From contig NZ_JBHTJI010000001.1 of NCBI RefSeq assembly GCF_042675665.1, positions 806,001 to 870,000 on the forward strand: a stretch of DNA of 64,000 bases, in the 5' to 3' direction. A model generated the notes under the pieces. It had not been told where the DNA came from. It was given only the letters and a program-made list of their open reading frames with translations, and did not search any database. This document shows positions 17,749-26,141 of this stretch, piece by piece (position 1 is the first letter of the stretch; every line of letters begins with the position of its first letter). The translations under genes were made by a program, and so were the position numbers. This DNA comes from Mariniflexile jejuense (GTDB lineage: Bacteria > Bacteroidota > Bacteroidia > Flavobacteriales > Flavobacteriaceae).

Positions 17749-18801
17749 TTATTGAATGGATTGTACTACTGCTTTAGGAGCTTCTTTACGAGTACCATCA
17801 AAACCATCAATACCACTAACGGTTGTATATTTTAATACATACTTTTTACCTGGATTGATAATTCTATAAGCTGCTTGACACATTAAAGTAGCTTCGTGGA
17901 AACCACAAAGAATTAGTTTTAATTTTTCAGGATAGGTATTAACATCACCAATAGCAAAAACACCTGGAATATTTGTTTGATAGTTTAATGAATTATCTAC
18001 TTTAATGGCGTTTTTTTCTATTTCTAAGCCCCAATTTCCAATAGGTCCTAATTTAGGAGATAAACCAAATAATGGGATAAAGTGATCGGTTTCAATACGT
18101 CTTTCTTCACCATCTACATTTACAGTTAAGGCTTCAATTTTACCATCACCATGAAGTTCTGTAACCTCAGCAGGTGTGATAAGATTAATTTTTCCTGCTT
18201 CTTTTAATTCACCTACTTTTTCAACAGAATCTAAAGCACCTCTAAATTCGTTTCTTCTGTGTATTAATGTTACTTCTGAAGCCACATCAGCTAAAAAGAT
18301 ACTCCAATCTAAAGCAGAATCACCTCCACCAGAAATAACTACACGTTTGTTTCTGTAAACTTCTGGATCTTTAATAAAGTATTCCAAACCATTATCTTCA
18401 TAAATCTCTAAGTTATCTAAACCTGGTTTTCTTGGTTCAAAAGAACCTAAACCACCAGCAATAGCCACAACTGGCGCATGGTGTTTGGTGCCTTTATTGG
18501 TTGTTACAATAAAAGTGCCATCTTCTAATTTATCAATTGTTTCAGCACGTTCACCTAATGTAAAACCTGGTTCGAATTGTTTACCTTGTTCAAGCAAATT
18601 TTTAGTTAAATCGCCTGCCAAAATTTCTGGAAATCCTGGTATATCATAAATAGGCTTTTTAGGATAAATTTCTGAACATTGTCCTCCTGGTTGTGGTAAT
18701 GCATCAATTAAATGGCATTTTAATTTTAATAATCCTGCTTCAAAAACTGTGAATAATCCTGTTGGTCCAGCACCTATTATAAGTATATCTGTTTTAATCA
18801 T
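17749..18801 (-). CDS. Ferredoxin-NADP reductase, thioredoxin-reductase-like (type 2)
   Basis: A 350-aa FAD/NAD(P)H flavoprotein with FAD-binding IIGAGPTGLFTVFEAG at the start, NAD(P)-binding VISGGGDSALDW in the middle, and FAIGDVNTYPEKLKLI near the end. It lacks the CxxC of true thioredoxin reductases, which marks the ferredoxin-NADP reductase subfamily. Its place next to siroheme and sulfite-reductase genes suggests it delivers electrons through ferredoxin to the sulfite reductase at 20171-22273; that link is inferred. Confidence 0.88.
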   Translation of the reverse strand: MIKTDILIIGAGPTGLFTVFEAGLLKLKCHLIDALPQPGGQCSEIYPKKPIYDIPGFPEILAGDLTKNLLEQGKQFEPGFTLGERAETIDKLEDGTFIVTTNKGTKHHAPVVAIAGGLGSFEPRKPGLDNLEIYEDNGLEYFIKDPEVYRNKRVVISGGGDSALDWSIFLADVASEVTLIHRRNEFRGALDSVEKVGELKEAGKINLITPAEVTELHGDGKIEALTVNVDGEERRIETDHFIPLFGLSPKLGPIGNWGLEIEKNAIKVDNSLNYQTNIPGVFAIGDVNTYPEKLKLILCGFHEATLMCQAAYRIINPGKKYVLKYTTVSGIDGFDGTRKEAPKAVVQSIQ

Positions 18802-18814
18802 TTTACGACTCTTT

Positions 18815-19396
18815 TTACTCTTTTTTCTCTATTAATCCTTTGGTAAATTCGTTAAGCGCTTCCACTTTTTGTTCAAAATCACCTTTTATTGTTTTTCTGT
18901 ATTCGTTTAAATTTTTAACCAAATCGTCTACATTTTCGGGAATAACATCCTCAAAAAACTGACGTAAACGTTTGGCAGTAGTTGGCGATTTTCCATTGGT
19001 TGAAATTGCCACTTTCACATTACCTTTTGTTACGATACCACCCATATAAAAATCGCAATACGGTGGGTTATCGGCAACATTTACCAAAATGCTACGCTTT
19101 CTACAATGCTTGTGTACTTTTATATTAACGCTTGGCACATCTGTAGTTGCTACCACAATATGCTTTCCTTTTAAATAACGTTTGTTATAGCGACGCCTAA
19201 TCAACTTAACATCGCCTGTTTTGGCTAATGCAATAGTACCTTCTCTAAACATAGGCGACACCATAGTCACTTTAGCATCTGGACTTGACTTTAAAATGAA
19301 CGTTAATTTTTCCTCAGCTACATTTCCGCCACCAACAATTAGCACATGAAGGCTATTTAGTTTTAAAAATATTGGGTATAAATTATTTCGTTCCAT
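18815..19396 (-). CDS. Precorrin-2 dehydrogenase / sirohydrochlorin ferrochelatase (Met8p/CysG-N type)
   Basis: A 193-aa protein for the last two steps of siroheme synthesis: NAD-dependent oxidation of precorrin-2 and iron insertion. It has the N-terminal Rossmann signature FLKLNSLHVLIVGGGNVAEEKL and the NVADNPPYCDF and STNGKSPTTAKRLR segments of the CysG N-terminal domain. The methyltransferase half of CysG is on the adjacent gene. The product is the prosthetic group of the sulfite reductase two genes upstream. Confidence 0.92.
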   Translation of the reverse strand: MERNNLYPIFLKLNSLHVLIVGGGNVAEEKLTFILKSSPDAKVTMVSPMFREGTIALAKTGDVKLIRRRYNKRYLKGKHIVVATTDVPSVNIKVHKHCRKRSILVNVADNPPYCDFYMGGIVTKGNVKVAISTNGKSPTTAKRLRQFFEDVIPENVDDLVKNLNEYRKTIKGDFEQKVEALNEFTKGLIEKKE

Positions 19397-19406
19397 TATT
19401 AGCCAG

Positions 19407-20168
19407 TTATAATTTATTTACTTCTTTATAAATTGAAGCTAGTTGAACGCGTTTTTTAACCACATCGCCAATTACAATAATTGCTGGATTTGTTAATTGC
19501 TTTTCTTCAACAACTTTAACAATGGTTTCAATGGTTCCAAAGCCTACTTTTTCATTCTCTGTTGTTCCTTCTTGAATGATTGCAATTGGTGTATCTTGCT
19601 TATTTTCTGCTGAAAAAATTTGAACAATTTCATCCAGTTTACTCATGCCCATTAAAATAACAATCGTAGCTGTAGATTTTGCAGCAATAGCAACATCATC
19701 AGACAGTTGGTGCGCTTTTGTAGTTCCTGTTATTACCCAAAAACTCTCTGAAGCACCTCGTTTTGTTAACGGAATTCCTTGATATGCTGGTACAGCAATA
19801 GATGATGAAATACCCGGCACTACATAGGTTTCTAAACCAAACTGCCTAACATAATCAATCTCTTCAGCACCACGACCAAAAACAAATGGATCTCCACCTT
19901 TTAAACGTACAACATGTCCTTTTTCTTTAGCTTTTGAAACGATAAGCTCATTAATTTGTTCTTGCTGGAATGCATAACACCCTTTGCGTTTACCCACAAA
20001 AATAAGTTCAGCATTTGCGGAAGCATATTTAAGAAGATCTTCGTTTATAAGCGCATCGTACAAAACAACATCAGCAGATTCAATAGCTTTAATTCCTTTA
20101 AGCGTTATTAATTCTACATCGCCTGGTCCTGCGCCAACAACTGTTAATTTAGGTGTTTTTAAACTCAT
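19407..20168 (-). CDS. cobA: Uroporphyrinogen-III C-methyltransferase (SUMT)
   Basis: A SAM-dependent tetrapyrrole methylase of 253 aa that makes precorrin-2. Family signatures are visible: VGAGPGDVELITLKGIKAI at the start, LKGGDPFVFGRGAEE, and VPGISSSIAVPAYQGIPLTKRG. It begins 2 bases after the sulfite reductase stop, so siroheme synthesis is coupled to the enzyme that uses it. Confidence 0.94.
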   Translation of the reverse strand: MSLKTPKLTVVGAGPGDVELITLKGIKAIESADVVLYDALINEDLLKYASANAELIFVGKRKGCYAFQQEQINELIVSKAKEKGHVVRLKGGDPFVFGRGAEEIDYVRQFGLETYVVPGISSSIAVPAYQGIPLTKRGASESFWVITGTTKAHQLSDDVAIAAKSTATIVILMGMSKLDEIVQIFSAENKQDTPIAIIQEGTTENEKVGFGTIETIVKVVEEKQLTNPAIIVIGDVVKKRVQLASIYKEVNKL

Positions 20169-20170
20169 TT

Positions 20171-22273
20171 TTAAACCGCTTTCTTTTCAAGCTTTGTATC
20201 TTCCGCTCTAAATGCTCTTACTTTTTCTAAAAACAAATTAGCATCATTTATATATTTTGAAGCAAAATCTTCAGTTGGAGCAAACTTGTTAATTTGATAA
20301 ATTAATTCAGAAAACGAAGTTCCTAAATTAATTTGACCGCCTTCAACAAATAACTCATCAAACTGACTGATAATACCAGCATGTGTATTTGTACTTTTGT
20401 TTTCTGCTAATAATAATGCTTTCGCAGAATTAACCATAGATGTGTACGCGAAATAAATAGCGCTTGAATACACTTTATTATTAAATGATTTTTGTGCATT
20501 TTCAATTTTTTCTTCACTTTCTAAAAATAATGTTGAAATTAAATCGATAACCACACCAGCACATTCACCAATACCAATTTCTTTCTCGTATTTTTCGTCT
20601 GTTCCCCAATCAATAAAATCTTCTTGGGTTAAGTTTGAAACATCTTGAAGATCGTTCAATAGGTCATAAAAATATCTGTCACCAGTTACTTTATAATATT
20701 CTATAAACGATTTTCCATCGGCATTCGCTTCATAATCATTTAAAATTCTACGTAGCGCTTCTGGTCCTCTTCTACTTGGTACTTTTACTACTTTATCGGC
20801 AAACAAACCGTTTCCATTACCTAAGTTGCCACCACCTAATAATACCTGTAATGCAGGTGCTACCAATTTATCTGGAGTACGAACCGACATGCCTTGGAAA
20901 CCAATATTTGCCATATTGTGTTGTCCACAGGCATTCATACAACCACTAATTTTAATAACAACATCGTCATTTTTTAAATACTGTGGGTATTCTGCTTTTA
21001 TAACGCGCTCCAACTCATCTGCAATACCCGTACTACTTGCAATACCTAAATTACAAGTATCCGTTCCAGGACATGCAGTAATATCAACCGCTTTGTTATA
21101 ACCAGCTTCAACAAAACCTAATTTTTCTAATTCAGTATAGAAAAACGGCACTAAATCTTCCTTTACAAAAGGAATTACTATATTTTGACGCAACGACAAA
21201 CGAATTTCGCCTGCTGCATATTTTTCAACTAAATCGGCTAATAAACGTGCTTTATCCGTATAAAAATCACCTAAAAGGACTTTAATACCAATAGCCACAT
21301 AACCTGCTTGCTTTTGAGAAATAAGGTTGGTAGTTTTCCACAAATCAAATGCAGCTTGATCTTTAATTTCTACTTGAGGTGCTTCAACAGAAACTGGTTT
21401 TGAATACTGAAAAGCATCAGCATCAATAGCTACCGTTTTAAACTCAATCGCATTTTGTTCTGCTTCTACTAGCTCTTTAAAAGCATCTAAACCAATATCT
21501 TTTATTAAGAATTTCATTCTTGCTTTTGCACGACTTTTACGTTCGCCATGGCGATCAAAAATACGTACCACACCTTCCATTAATGGAATGATTTTATCTG
21601 AAGGCAAGAAGCTATATAACTCGTCGGCATGACGTGGTTGCGAGCCTAAACCACCACCAATCATCACTTTAAAACCACGAACACCATTTTCAATTTTAGC
21701 AATAAAGCCTAAATCGTGCATGTATGAAAGTCCTGTGTCTTCATCAGAAGACGAAAATGATACTTTGAACTTACGTCCCATTTCTTGACTAATCGGGTTT
21801 CTTAAGAAAAAACGGAACAACCCATCAGCATAAGGCGATACATCAAACGGTTCGTTTGGATCAATTCCTGCCAATTCTGAAGCGGTTACGTTACGCACTG
21901 TGTTACCACAAGCTTCTCTAATAGTAACATCATCTTTATCTAATTCAGACCAAAGTTCTGGTGTTCTATTGATATCAACGTAGTGAATTTGAATATCTTG
22001 ACGCGTAGTAATGTGTAAACGACCACGTGAATATTCATCAGACACATCTGAAATTCGGCGTAACTGATTGCTTTTTACTTTTCCGAAAGGTAATTTGATA
22101 CGAATCATTTGTACGCCTTCTTGACGCTGACCGTATATACCGCGTGCTAAACGAAGACTTCTAAATTTTTCTTCATCTATTTTGCCATTCTGAAAAAGCT
22201 CAATTTTTTTAGCCAATTCTATAATGTCGTTTTCAACAATATTATTTTCTAATTCTGTTCTAAAAGTTTGCAT
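20171..22273 (-). CDS. Ferredoxin-type sulfite (nitrite/sulfite) reductase with C-terminal HEPN domain
   Basis: Six-electron reduction of sulfite to sulfide on a siroheme-4Fe4S centre. The 700-aa protein has two ferredoxin-like/siroheme repeats (GVQMIRIKLPFGKV; GEIRLSLRQN) and the four cluster cysteines Cys401, Cys407, Cys445 and Cys449 (TACPGTDTCNLGI; SGCMNACGQH). Residues about 575-690 are an added helical HEPN domain (AQKSFNNKVYSSAIYFAYTSMVNSAKALLL). Nitrite reduction cannot be excluded by sequence, but the cys operon context favours sulfite. The role of the HEPN tail is unknown. Confidence 0.92.
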   Translation of the reverse strand: MQTFRTELENNIVENDIIELAKKIELFQNGKIDEEKFRSLRLARGIYGQRQEGVQMIRIKLPFGKVKSNQLRRISDVSDEYSRGRLHITTRQDIQIHYVDINRTPELWSELDKDDVTIREACGNTVRNVTASELAGIDPNEPFDVSPYADGLFRFFLRNPISQEMGRKFKVSFSSSDEDTGLSYMHDLGFIAKIENGVRGFKVMIGGGLGSQPRHADELYSFLPSDKIIPLMEGVVRIFDRHGERKSRAKARMKFLIKDIGLDAFKELVEAEQNAIEFKTVAIDADAFQYSKPVSVEAPQVEIKDQAAFDLWKTTNLISQKQAGYVAIGIKVLLGDFYTDKARLLADLVEKYAAGEIRLSLRQNIVIPFVKEDLVPFFYTELEKLGFVEAGYNKAVDITACPGTDTCNLGIASSTGIADELERVIKAEYPQYLKNDDVVIKISGCMNACGQHNMANIGFQGMSVRTPDKLVAPALQVLLGGGNLGNGNGLFADKVVKVPSRRGPEALRRILNDYEANADGKSFIEYYKVTGDRYFYDLLNDLQDVSNLTQEDFIDWGTDEKYEKEIGIGECAGVVIDLISTLFLESEEKIENAQKSFNNKVYSSAIYFAYTSMVNSAKALLLAENKSTNTHAGIISQFDELFVEGGQINLGTSFSELIYQINKFAPTEDFASKYINDANLFLEKVRAFRAEDTKLEKKAV

Positions 22274-22356
22274 TTCTTTTTTAGTTTGAATGTTTTAAAA
22301 TTGAACGTTTAAAGTAGCGTACTTTATAAGTTTCAACCTTTTTAACTTTTTACTTC

Positions 22357-23604
22357 CTACTGAATAAATCCAGCTCCTACGGTATGATTATTTTGTGTAT
22401 CGATTAATATAAACGACCCGTTTGTTCTGTGATTTTTAAACTGATCAAAAAACAATGGTTTATTAAATTTAAAAGTAACCGATGCAATATCATTCACTCC
22501 CAATCCTTTAACATTCTTTTCTATTCCAGAATAATCTGGATGTATTTTGTGGTTGATAGACTCTACCCTTGCCAATACTTTATTAACGCCATGTTGTAAT
22601 ACATACTTTGAACCAACCTCTAAAGGTGTTGAATCCATCCAACAAATATTAGCTGTAAATTGTTTATCGATGGTTGGCAAATCACCTTCTTTAACAATCA
22701 TATCACCTCTACTTACATTAATATCGTTTTCTAAAGTGATAGTTACAGATGAACGTCTTGAAGCTGTTTGATACTTTTCATCATAGAAATAAATATCTTT
22801 AATCTTAGATCTTGTTTTTGATGGTAATACTAAAATAGTATCGCCAACACTTAATTCGCCACCATAAACTTTACCTGCATAACCTCTAAAATCGTGAAAA
22901 TCTTCAGTTTTAGGACGAATAACATATTGCACAGGAAAACGTGGCGTACCAACATTATAAATATCTTTTTTATCTAATTGTTCTAAATGCTCCAATAAAG
23001 CTTCGCCTTTATACCAAGGCATTTTATCAGATTTGTTTACAACATTATCACCTTTTAAAGCACTTACAGGAATGAAGGTTATTTTTTGATCTTGGTAATC
23101 TCTCTTATTCATTAATTCAGAGAAATCTGCTTTAATTTTGTTGTAAACCTCTTCAGAATAATCAACTAAATCCATTTTATTAATAGCTACAACTACATCT
23201 TTAATTCTTAATAAATTATTGATGAAGAAGTGACGATTGGTTTGCTCTATAACACCTTTTCTAGCATCAATTAAAATGATGGATGCTTGCGATGTTGACG
23301 CACCTGTAACCATGTTACGTGTATATTCTACATGGCCGGGTGTATCTGCAATTATGTAACTTTTTTTCGCTGTTGAAAAATAAATATGAGCCACATCGAT
23401 AGTGATACCTTGTTCTCTTTCAGCAACCAATCCATCTGTTGCTAATGAAAAATCTAAGTAATCATATCCTTTTTGTTTACTTGTTTTTTCAATAGCCTCT
23501 AACTTATCGGTAGTTAATGATTTTGTATCGTAAAGTATACGCCCAATTAAGGTACTTTTTCCATCATCTACACTTCCTGCTGTTGCAATTTTTAATACTT
23601 CCAT
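22357..23604 (-). CDS. cysN: Sulfate adenylyltransferase subunit 1 (GTPase)
   Basis: GTP-hydrolysing subunit of ATP sulfurylase, 415 aa. It has a translation-factor-like G domain: GSVDDGKSTLIGR (P-loop, 10-18), DTPGHVEYTRNM, and NKMDLVDY, followed by two beta-barrel domains. No APS kinase domain is fused at the C-terminus, consistent with direct reduction of APS by the CysH encoded upstream. It pairs with CysD, whose gene is 95 bases upstream across a spacer of short GCTTTA-like repeats. Confidence 0.95.
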   Translation of the reverse strand: MEVLKIATAGSVDDGKSTLIGRILYDTKSLTTDKLEAIEKTSKQKGYDYLDFSLATDGLVAEREQGITIDVAHIYFSTAKKSYIIADTPGHVEYTRNMVTGASTSQASIILIDARKGVIEQTNRHFFINNLLRIKDVVVAINKMDLVDYSEEVYNKIKADFSELMNKRDYQDQKITFIPVSALKGDNVVNKSDKMPWYKGEALLEHLEQLDKKDIYNVGTPRFPVQYVIRPKTEDFHDFRGYAGKVYGGELSVGDTILVLPSKTRSKIKDIYFYDEKYQTASRRSSVTITLENDINVSRGDMIVKEGDLPTIDKQFTANICWMDSTPLEVGSKYVLQHGVNKVLARVESINHKIHPDYSGIEKNVKGLGVNDIASVTFKFNKPLFFDQFKNHRTNGSFILIDTQNNHTVGAGFIQ

Positions 23605-23699
23605 TTTATTTTTTGCTTTATGCTTTAAGCTTTACGCTTTAAGCAATCTGACTTTATCTTAATTTTTATTTGCTTATGGCTTATGCCTATAGCTTACGG
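23605..23699. repeat. Short GCTTTA/GCTTATGGC direct repeats between cysN and cysD
   Basis: The 95-base spacer holds imperfect tandem units: GCTTTATGCTTTAAGC, GCTTTACGCTTTAAGC, then GCTTATGGCTTATGCC and TAGCTTACGGC. It is not coding in any frame I can follow. A similar repetitive spacer (AACTTTTAACTT units) separates cysD from cysH. Confidence 0.5.
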
Positions 23700-24605
23700 C
23701 TAAAAGTACCCTTGTTGTTTACGTTTTTCCATGGCTGCTTCAGAGCGTTTATCGTCTATACGCGCACCACGTTCAGAAATTGTACTATCTCTAATTTCTT
23801 CAACTACTTTTGAAATTGTTGATGCTTCTGATAATACTGCTGCTGTACAACTCATATCGCCTACGGTTCTAAAACGCACCATCTTTTCTAATACTTCTTC
23901 ACTTTCATCTCTGTAAACAACATCGTCTTCTGCAGACCAAATCATACCGTCTCTTAAGAATATTTTACGTTTGTGAGCAAAATAGATTGAAGGAATTTCG
24001 ATGTTTTCTTGTTCTATATAAGACCAAACGTCTAATTCTGTCCAGTTTGAAATTGGAAATACACGCACATTTTGTCCTAAATTAATTTGACCATTCAACA
24101 TATCAAACAACTCTGGACGTTGGTTTTTTTCATCCCATTGACCAAAATCATCACGTACCGAAAAAATACGTTCTTTTGCTCTTGCTTTTTCTTCATCACG
24201 ACGCGCACCTCCAATACAAGCATCAAACTTAAATTCTTCAATAGCATCTAAAAGTGTTGTAGTTTGCAATTGGTTTCTACTTGCATATCTACCAGATTCT
24301 TCTTTTACTTTACCAGCATCAATAGAATCTTGCACATTTCTAACAATTAATTCTAAACCTAATTCTTTAACTAAACGATCTCTAAATTCAATAGTTTCAG
24401 GAAAATTATGTCCTGTATCAATATGCATTAATGGAAACGGAATTTTAGCAGGATAAAATGCTTTTACTGCTAATCTTACTAATGTGATAGAATCTTTTCC
24501 TCCAGAAAATAACAATACAGGTTTTTCAAACTGTGCAGCAACTTCTCTAATAATGTATATTGCTTCGTTTTCTAGTGAATTTATTTTTGATGTATCTTTC
24601 TTCAT
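23700..24605 (-). CDS. cysD: Sulfate adenylyltransferase subunit 2
   Basis: Catalytic ATP sulfurylase subunit of 301 aa that makes APS from sulfate and ATP with CysN. It is a PP-loop ATPase with SGGKDS near residue 35, the HIDTGHNFPET segment, the CIGGARRDEEKARAKERIFS motif, and a C-terminal RDDKRSEAAMEKRKQQGYF-like tail (here ARIDDKRSEAAMEKR). Length and motifs are those of the CysD family. Confidence 0.95.
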   Translation of the reverse strand: MKKDTSKINSLENEAIYIIREVAAQFEKPVLLFSGGKDSITLVRLAVKAFYPAKIPFPLMHIDTGHNFPETIEFRDRLVKELGLELIVRNVQDSIDAGKVKEESGRYASRNQLQTTTLLDAIEEFKFDACIGGARRDEEKARAKERIFSVRDDFGQWDEKNQRPELFDMLNGQINLGQNVRVFPISNWTELDVWSYIEQENIEIPSIYFAHKRKIFLRDGMIWSAEDDVVYRDESEEVLEKMVRFRTVGDMSCTAAVLSEASTISKVVEEIRDSTISERGARIDDKRSEAAMEKRKQQGYF

Positions 24606-24695
24606 AATCTTTTATAGTTGATAGTTATTGGTTGTTGGCTTCGGAAACTAATCAATAACAACTTTTAACTTTGTACTTTTTAACTTTTAACTTGT

Positions 24696-25316
24696 TTACG
24701 CATGCAACCCACACTCTCTGTTTTCTAAAGCTTTTGTTGGATCGAAATATTTAAATTCGTTTGGTAAGTTATTTTCTTCTAGGTATTTATCTAAATCGGC
24801 GTCAGACCAATAATAAAACGGACTCACTTTTAAAACACCATCTTTACTAAGGCTAAAAATACCAATGCTATCTCTAAACGCTGTTTGTCCTTGTCGTAAA
24901 TTTGTAAACCAAACTTTTGGTTTATGTTCTTCCATAGCACGTCTAAAAGGTTCCAATTTCACTTGCTCAGTAAACAATGCGTGCTCTGGAGCATCTACAC
25001 TTGGAATTCCCATAACAACATCGCGATGTGCCGATGTTTGTTTTGGCACATACAAAAACACGTTTAAGTTTAAATCTTTTATTACTTTTTCAGCGTGTCT
25101 GTAGGTTTGTGGCGTGTTGTAACCTGTATCGCACCAAACTACTGGAATAGCAGTTTCTACTGAAACGACAGCGTGCAAAATAGCAGCTTCGTATGGCCTA
25201 AAATTGGTTGTAACTACCGCTTCTTTATTAAGCTCAAAAGCCTTCTGAATAATTTCAGATGGCTTCGCGTCTTTCAAAAGTATATTTAATTCGTTTATGT
25301 TTTCTTGCGTTATCAT
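24696..25316 (-). CDS. cysH: Phosphoadenylyl/adenylyl-sulfate reductase
   Basis: Reduces activated sulfate to sulfite. The 206-aa PP-loop protein has the VVWCDTGYNTPQTYR and TNLRQGQTAFRDSIGIFS segments, and the catalytic C-terminal Cys202 in ECGLHA. It lacks the CC...CxxC cluster pairs of classical plant-type APS reductases, so by motif it looks like a PAPS reductase, yet no APS kinase gene is visible in this operon; the true substrate (APS or PAPS) is open. Confidence 0.88.
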   Translation of the reverse strand: MITQENINELNILLKDAKPSEIIQKAFELNKEAVVTTNFRPYEAAILHAVVSVETAIPVVWCDTGYNTPQTYRHAEKVIKDLNLNVFLYVPKQTSAHRDVVMGIPSVDAPEHALFTEQVKLEPFRRAMEEHKPKVWFTNLRQGQTAFRDSIGIFSLSKDGVLKVSPFYYWSDADLDKYLEENNLPNEFKYFDPTKALENRECGLHA

Positions 25317-25326
25317 CTATATCAAC

Positions 25327-25590
25327 TTATTTTCCCCATTTAATAGTATTCCAAACACGTTCATGGAAAAAGTATAACACCATTTTAGTAACCAACTCTA
25401 CCGAACCTATTTTGAATGCTAAAGTTAAGTGACCTGTAATTATCCATGAAATTAAAATGGTATCTAAAGTCCCTATAATTCTCCAGCTAATAGACTTAAC
25501 AATACTTCTAAGTGGCTTTTCTTTAGCACTATCTGTCTTAAAAGTAGTTTTCTCTTCTTGATTTGAATTTATTAACACGTGATCAATCAT
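25327..25590 (-). CDS. DUF2061 small membrane protein heading the cys operon
   Basis: An 87-aa protein of the DUF2061 family with two hydrophobic segments (about 31-52 and 55-75) around a WRIIGTLDTILISWIITG motif typical of the family; the N-terminal 25 residues are a polar extension. It lies 10 bases upstream of cysH and directly behind the operon's promoter and dyad. The function is not known. Its position suggests a role in sulfate uptake or in an early step, but that is inference from neighbours only. Confidence 0.8.
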   Translation of the reverse strand: MIDHVLINSNQEEKTTFKTDSAKEKPLRSIVKSISWRIIGTLDTILISWIITGHLTLAFKIGSVELVTKMVLYFFHERVWNTIKWGK

Positions 25591-25610
25591 TTTACTTAGT
25601 ATTACATTAA

Positions 25611-25629
25611 TCCTATCAATTTAATAGGA
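25611..25629. promoter_or_regulatory. Candidate Rrf2-type operator over the cys operon start site
   Basis: A perfect 6-base dyad, TCCTAT-N7-ATAGGA, lies immediately downstream of the -7 element of the cys operon promoter, where the start site should fall. The Rrf2 regulator gene is the next gene upstream. Binding there would block initiation; this is an inference from position and symmetry. Confidence 0.5.
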
Positions 25630-25633
25630 ATTG

Positions 25634-25663
25634 CAAATTTAAAACTTTTTTTTACTTATCAAA
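25634..25663 (-). promoter_or_regulatory. Promoter of the cys operon
   Basis: Minus-strand TTTG (25663-25660), an 18-base spacer, and TAAATTTG (25641-25634), an exact match to the Flavobacterium -33/-7 consensus TTTG/TAnnTTTG. The start codon of the DUF2061 gene is about 44 bases downstream, leaving room for the dyad in the 5' UTR. Confidence 0.75.
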
Positions 25664-25685
25664 CTAAATTTTTATTTTTTTTAAT

Positions 25686-26099
25686 TTATCTTTCAGATAA
25701 GTCTTTTAAAGTGGTATTCTTGAAAACTTCCAATGTACTATCTCGTACTTGAATCATCAATTTATTAACGCTACAAGCTTGTTCATCTGGACAATCATCA
25801 CACTTTTCATAAAAATTGAGGCTTACACAAGGCACCATAGCTATTGGACCTTCAAGAACACGCATAACTTCGGTCATTAAAACTTCTGAAGGGTCTTTTC
25901 TTAAATAATAACCACCATGTTTTCCTTTTTTGGAACCCAAAATGCCTGATTTTCTTAAAGTAAGTAAAATACTTTCTAAAAATTTTTGCGGAATTTGTTC
26001 GCCTCTGGCAATTTCTCCAACTTGTACTGGCACTTCGCTTCCACTTCTAGCTATAAAAGTGAGTGCTTTTAATCCGTATTTTGTTTTTTTAGATAGCAT
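25686..26099 (-). CDS. Rrf2-family transcriptional regulator
   Basis: A 137-aa winged-helix regulator (MLSKKTKYGLKALTFIA; SGILGSKKGKHGGYYL). Cys91, Cys100, Cys103 and Cys109 (PCVSLNFYEKCDDCPDEQAC) occupy the region where IscR/NsrR-like members hold an Fe-S cluster; CymR-type members of the same family control cysteine metabolism without a cluster. Just upstream of and parallel to the sulfate-assimilation operon, it is the obvious candidate to control it, sensing either Fe-S status or sulfur supply. Confidence 0.88.
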   Translation of the reverse strand: MLSKKTKYGLKALTFIARSGSEVPVQVGEIARGEQIPQKFLESILLTLRKSGILGSKKGKHGGYYLRKDPSEVLMTEVMRVLEGPIAMVPCVSLNFYEKCDDCPDEQACSVNKLMIQVRDSTLEVFKNTTLKDLSER

Positions 26100-26141
26100 G
26101 GTGCTAAGGTAATTAATTTAGAAAAAAATAAGATAATTATT

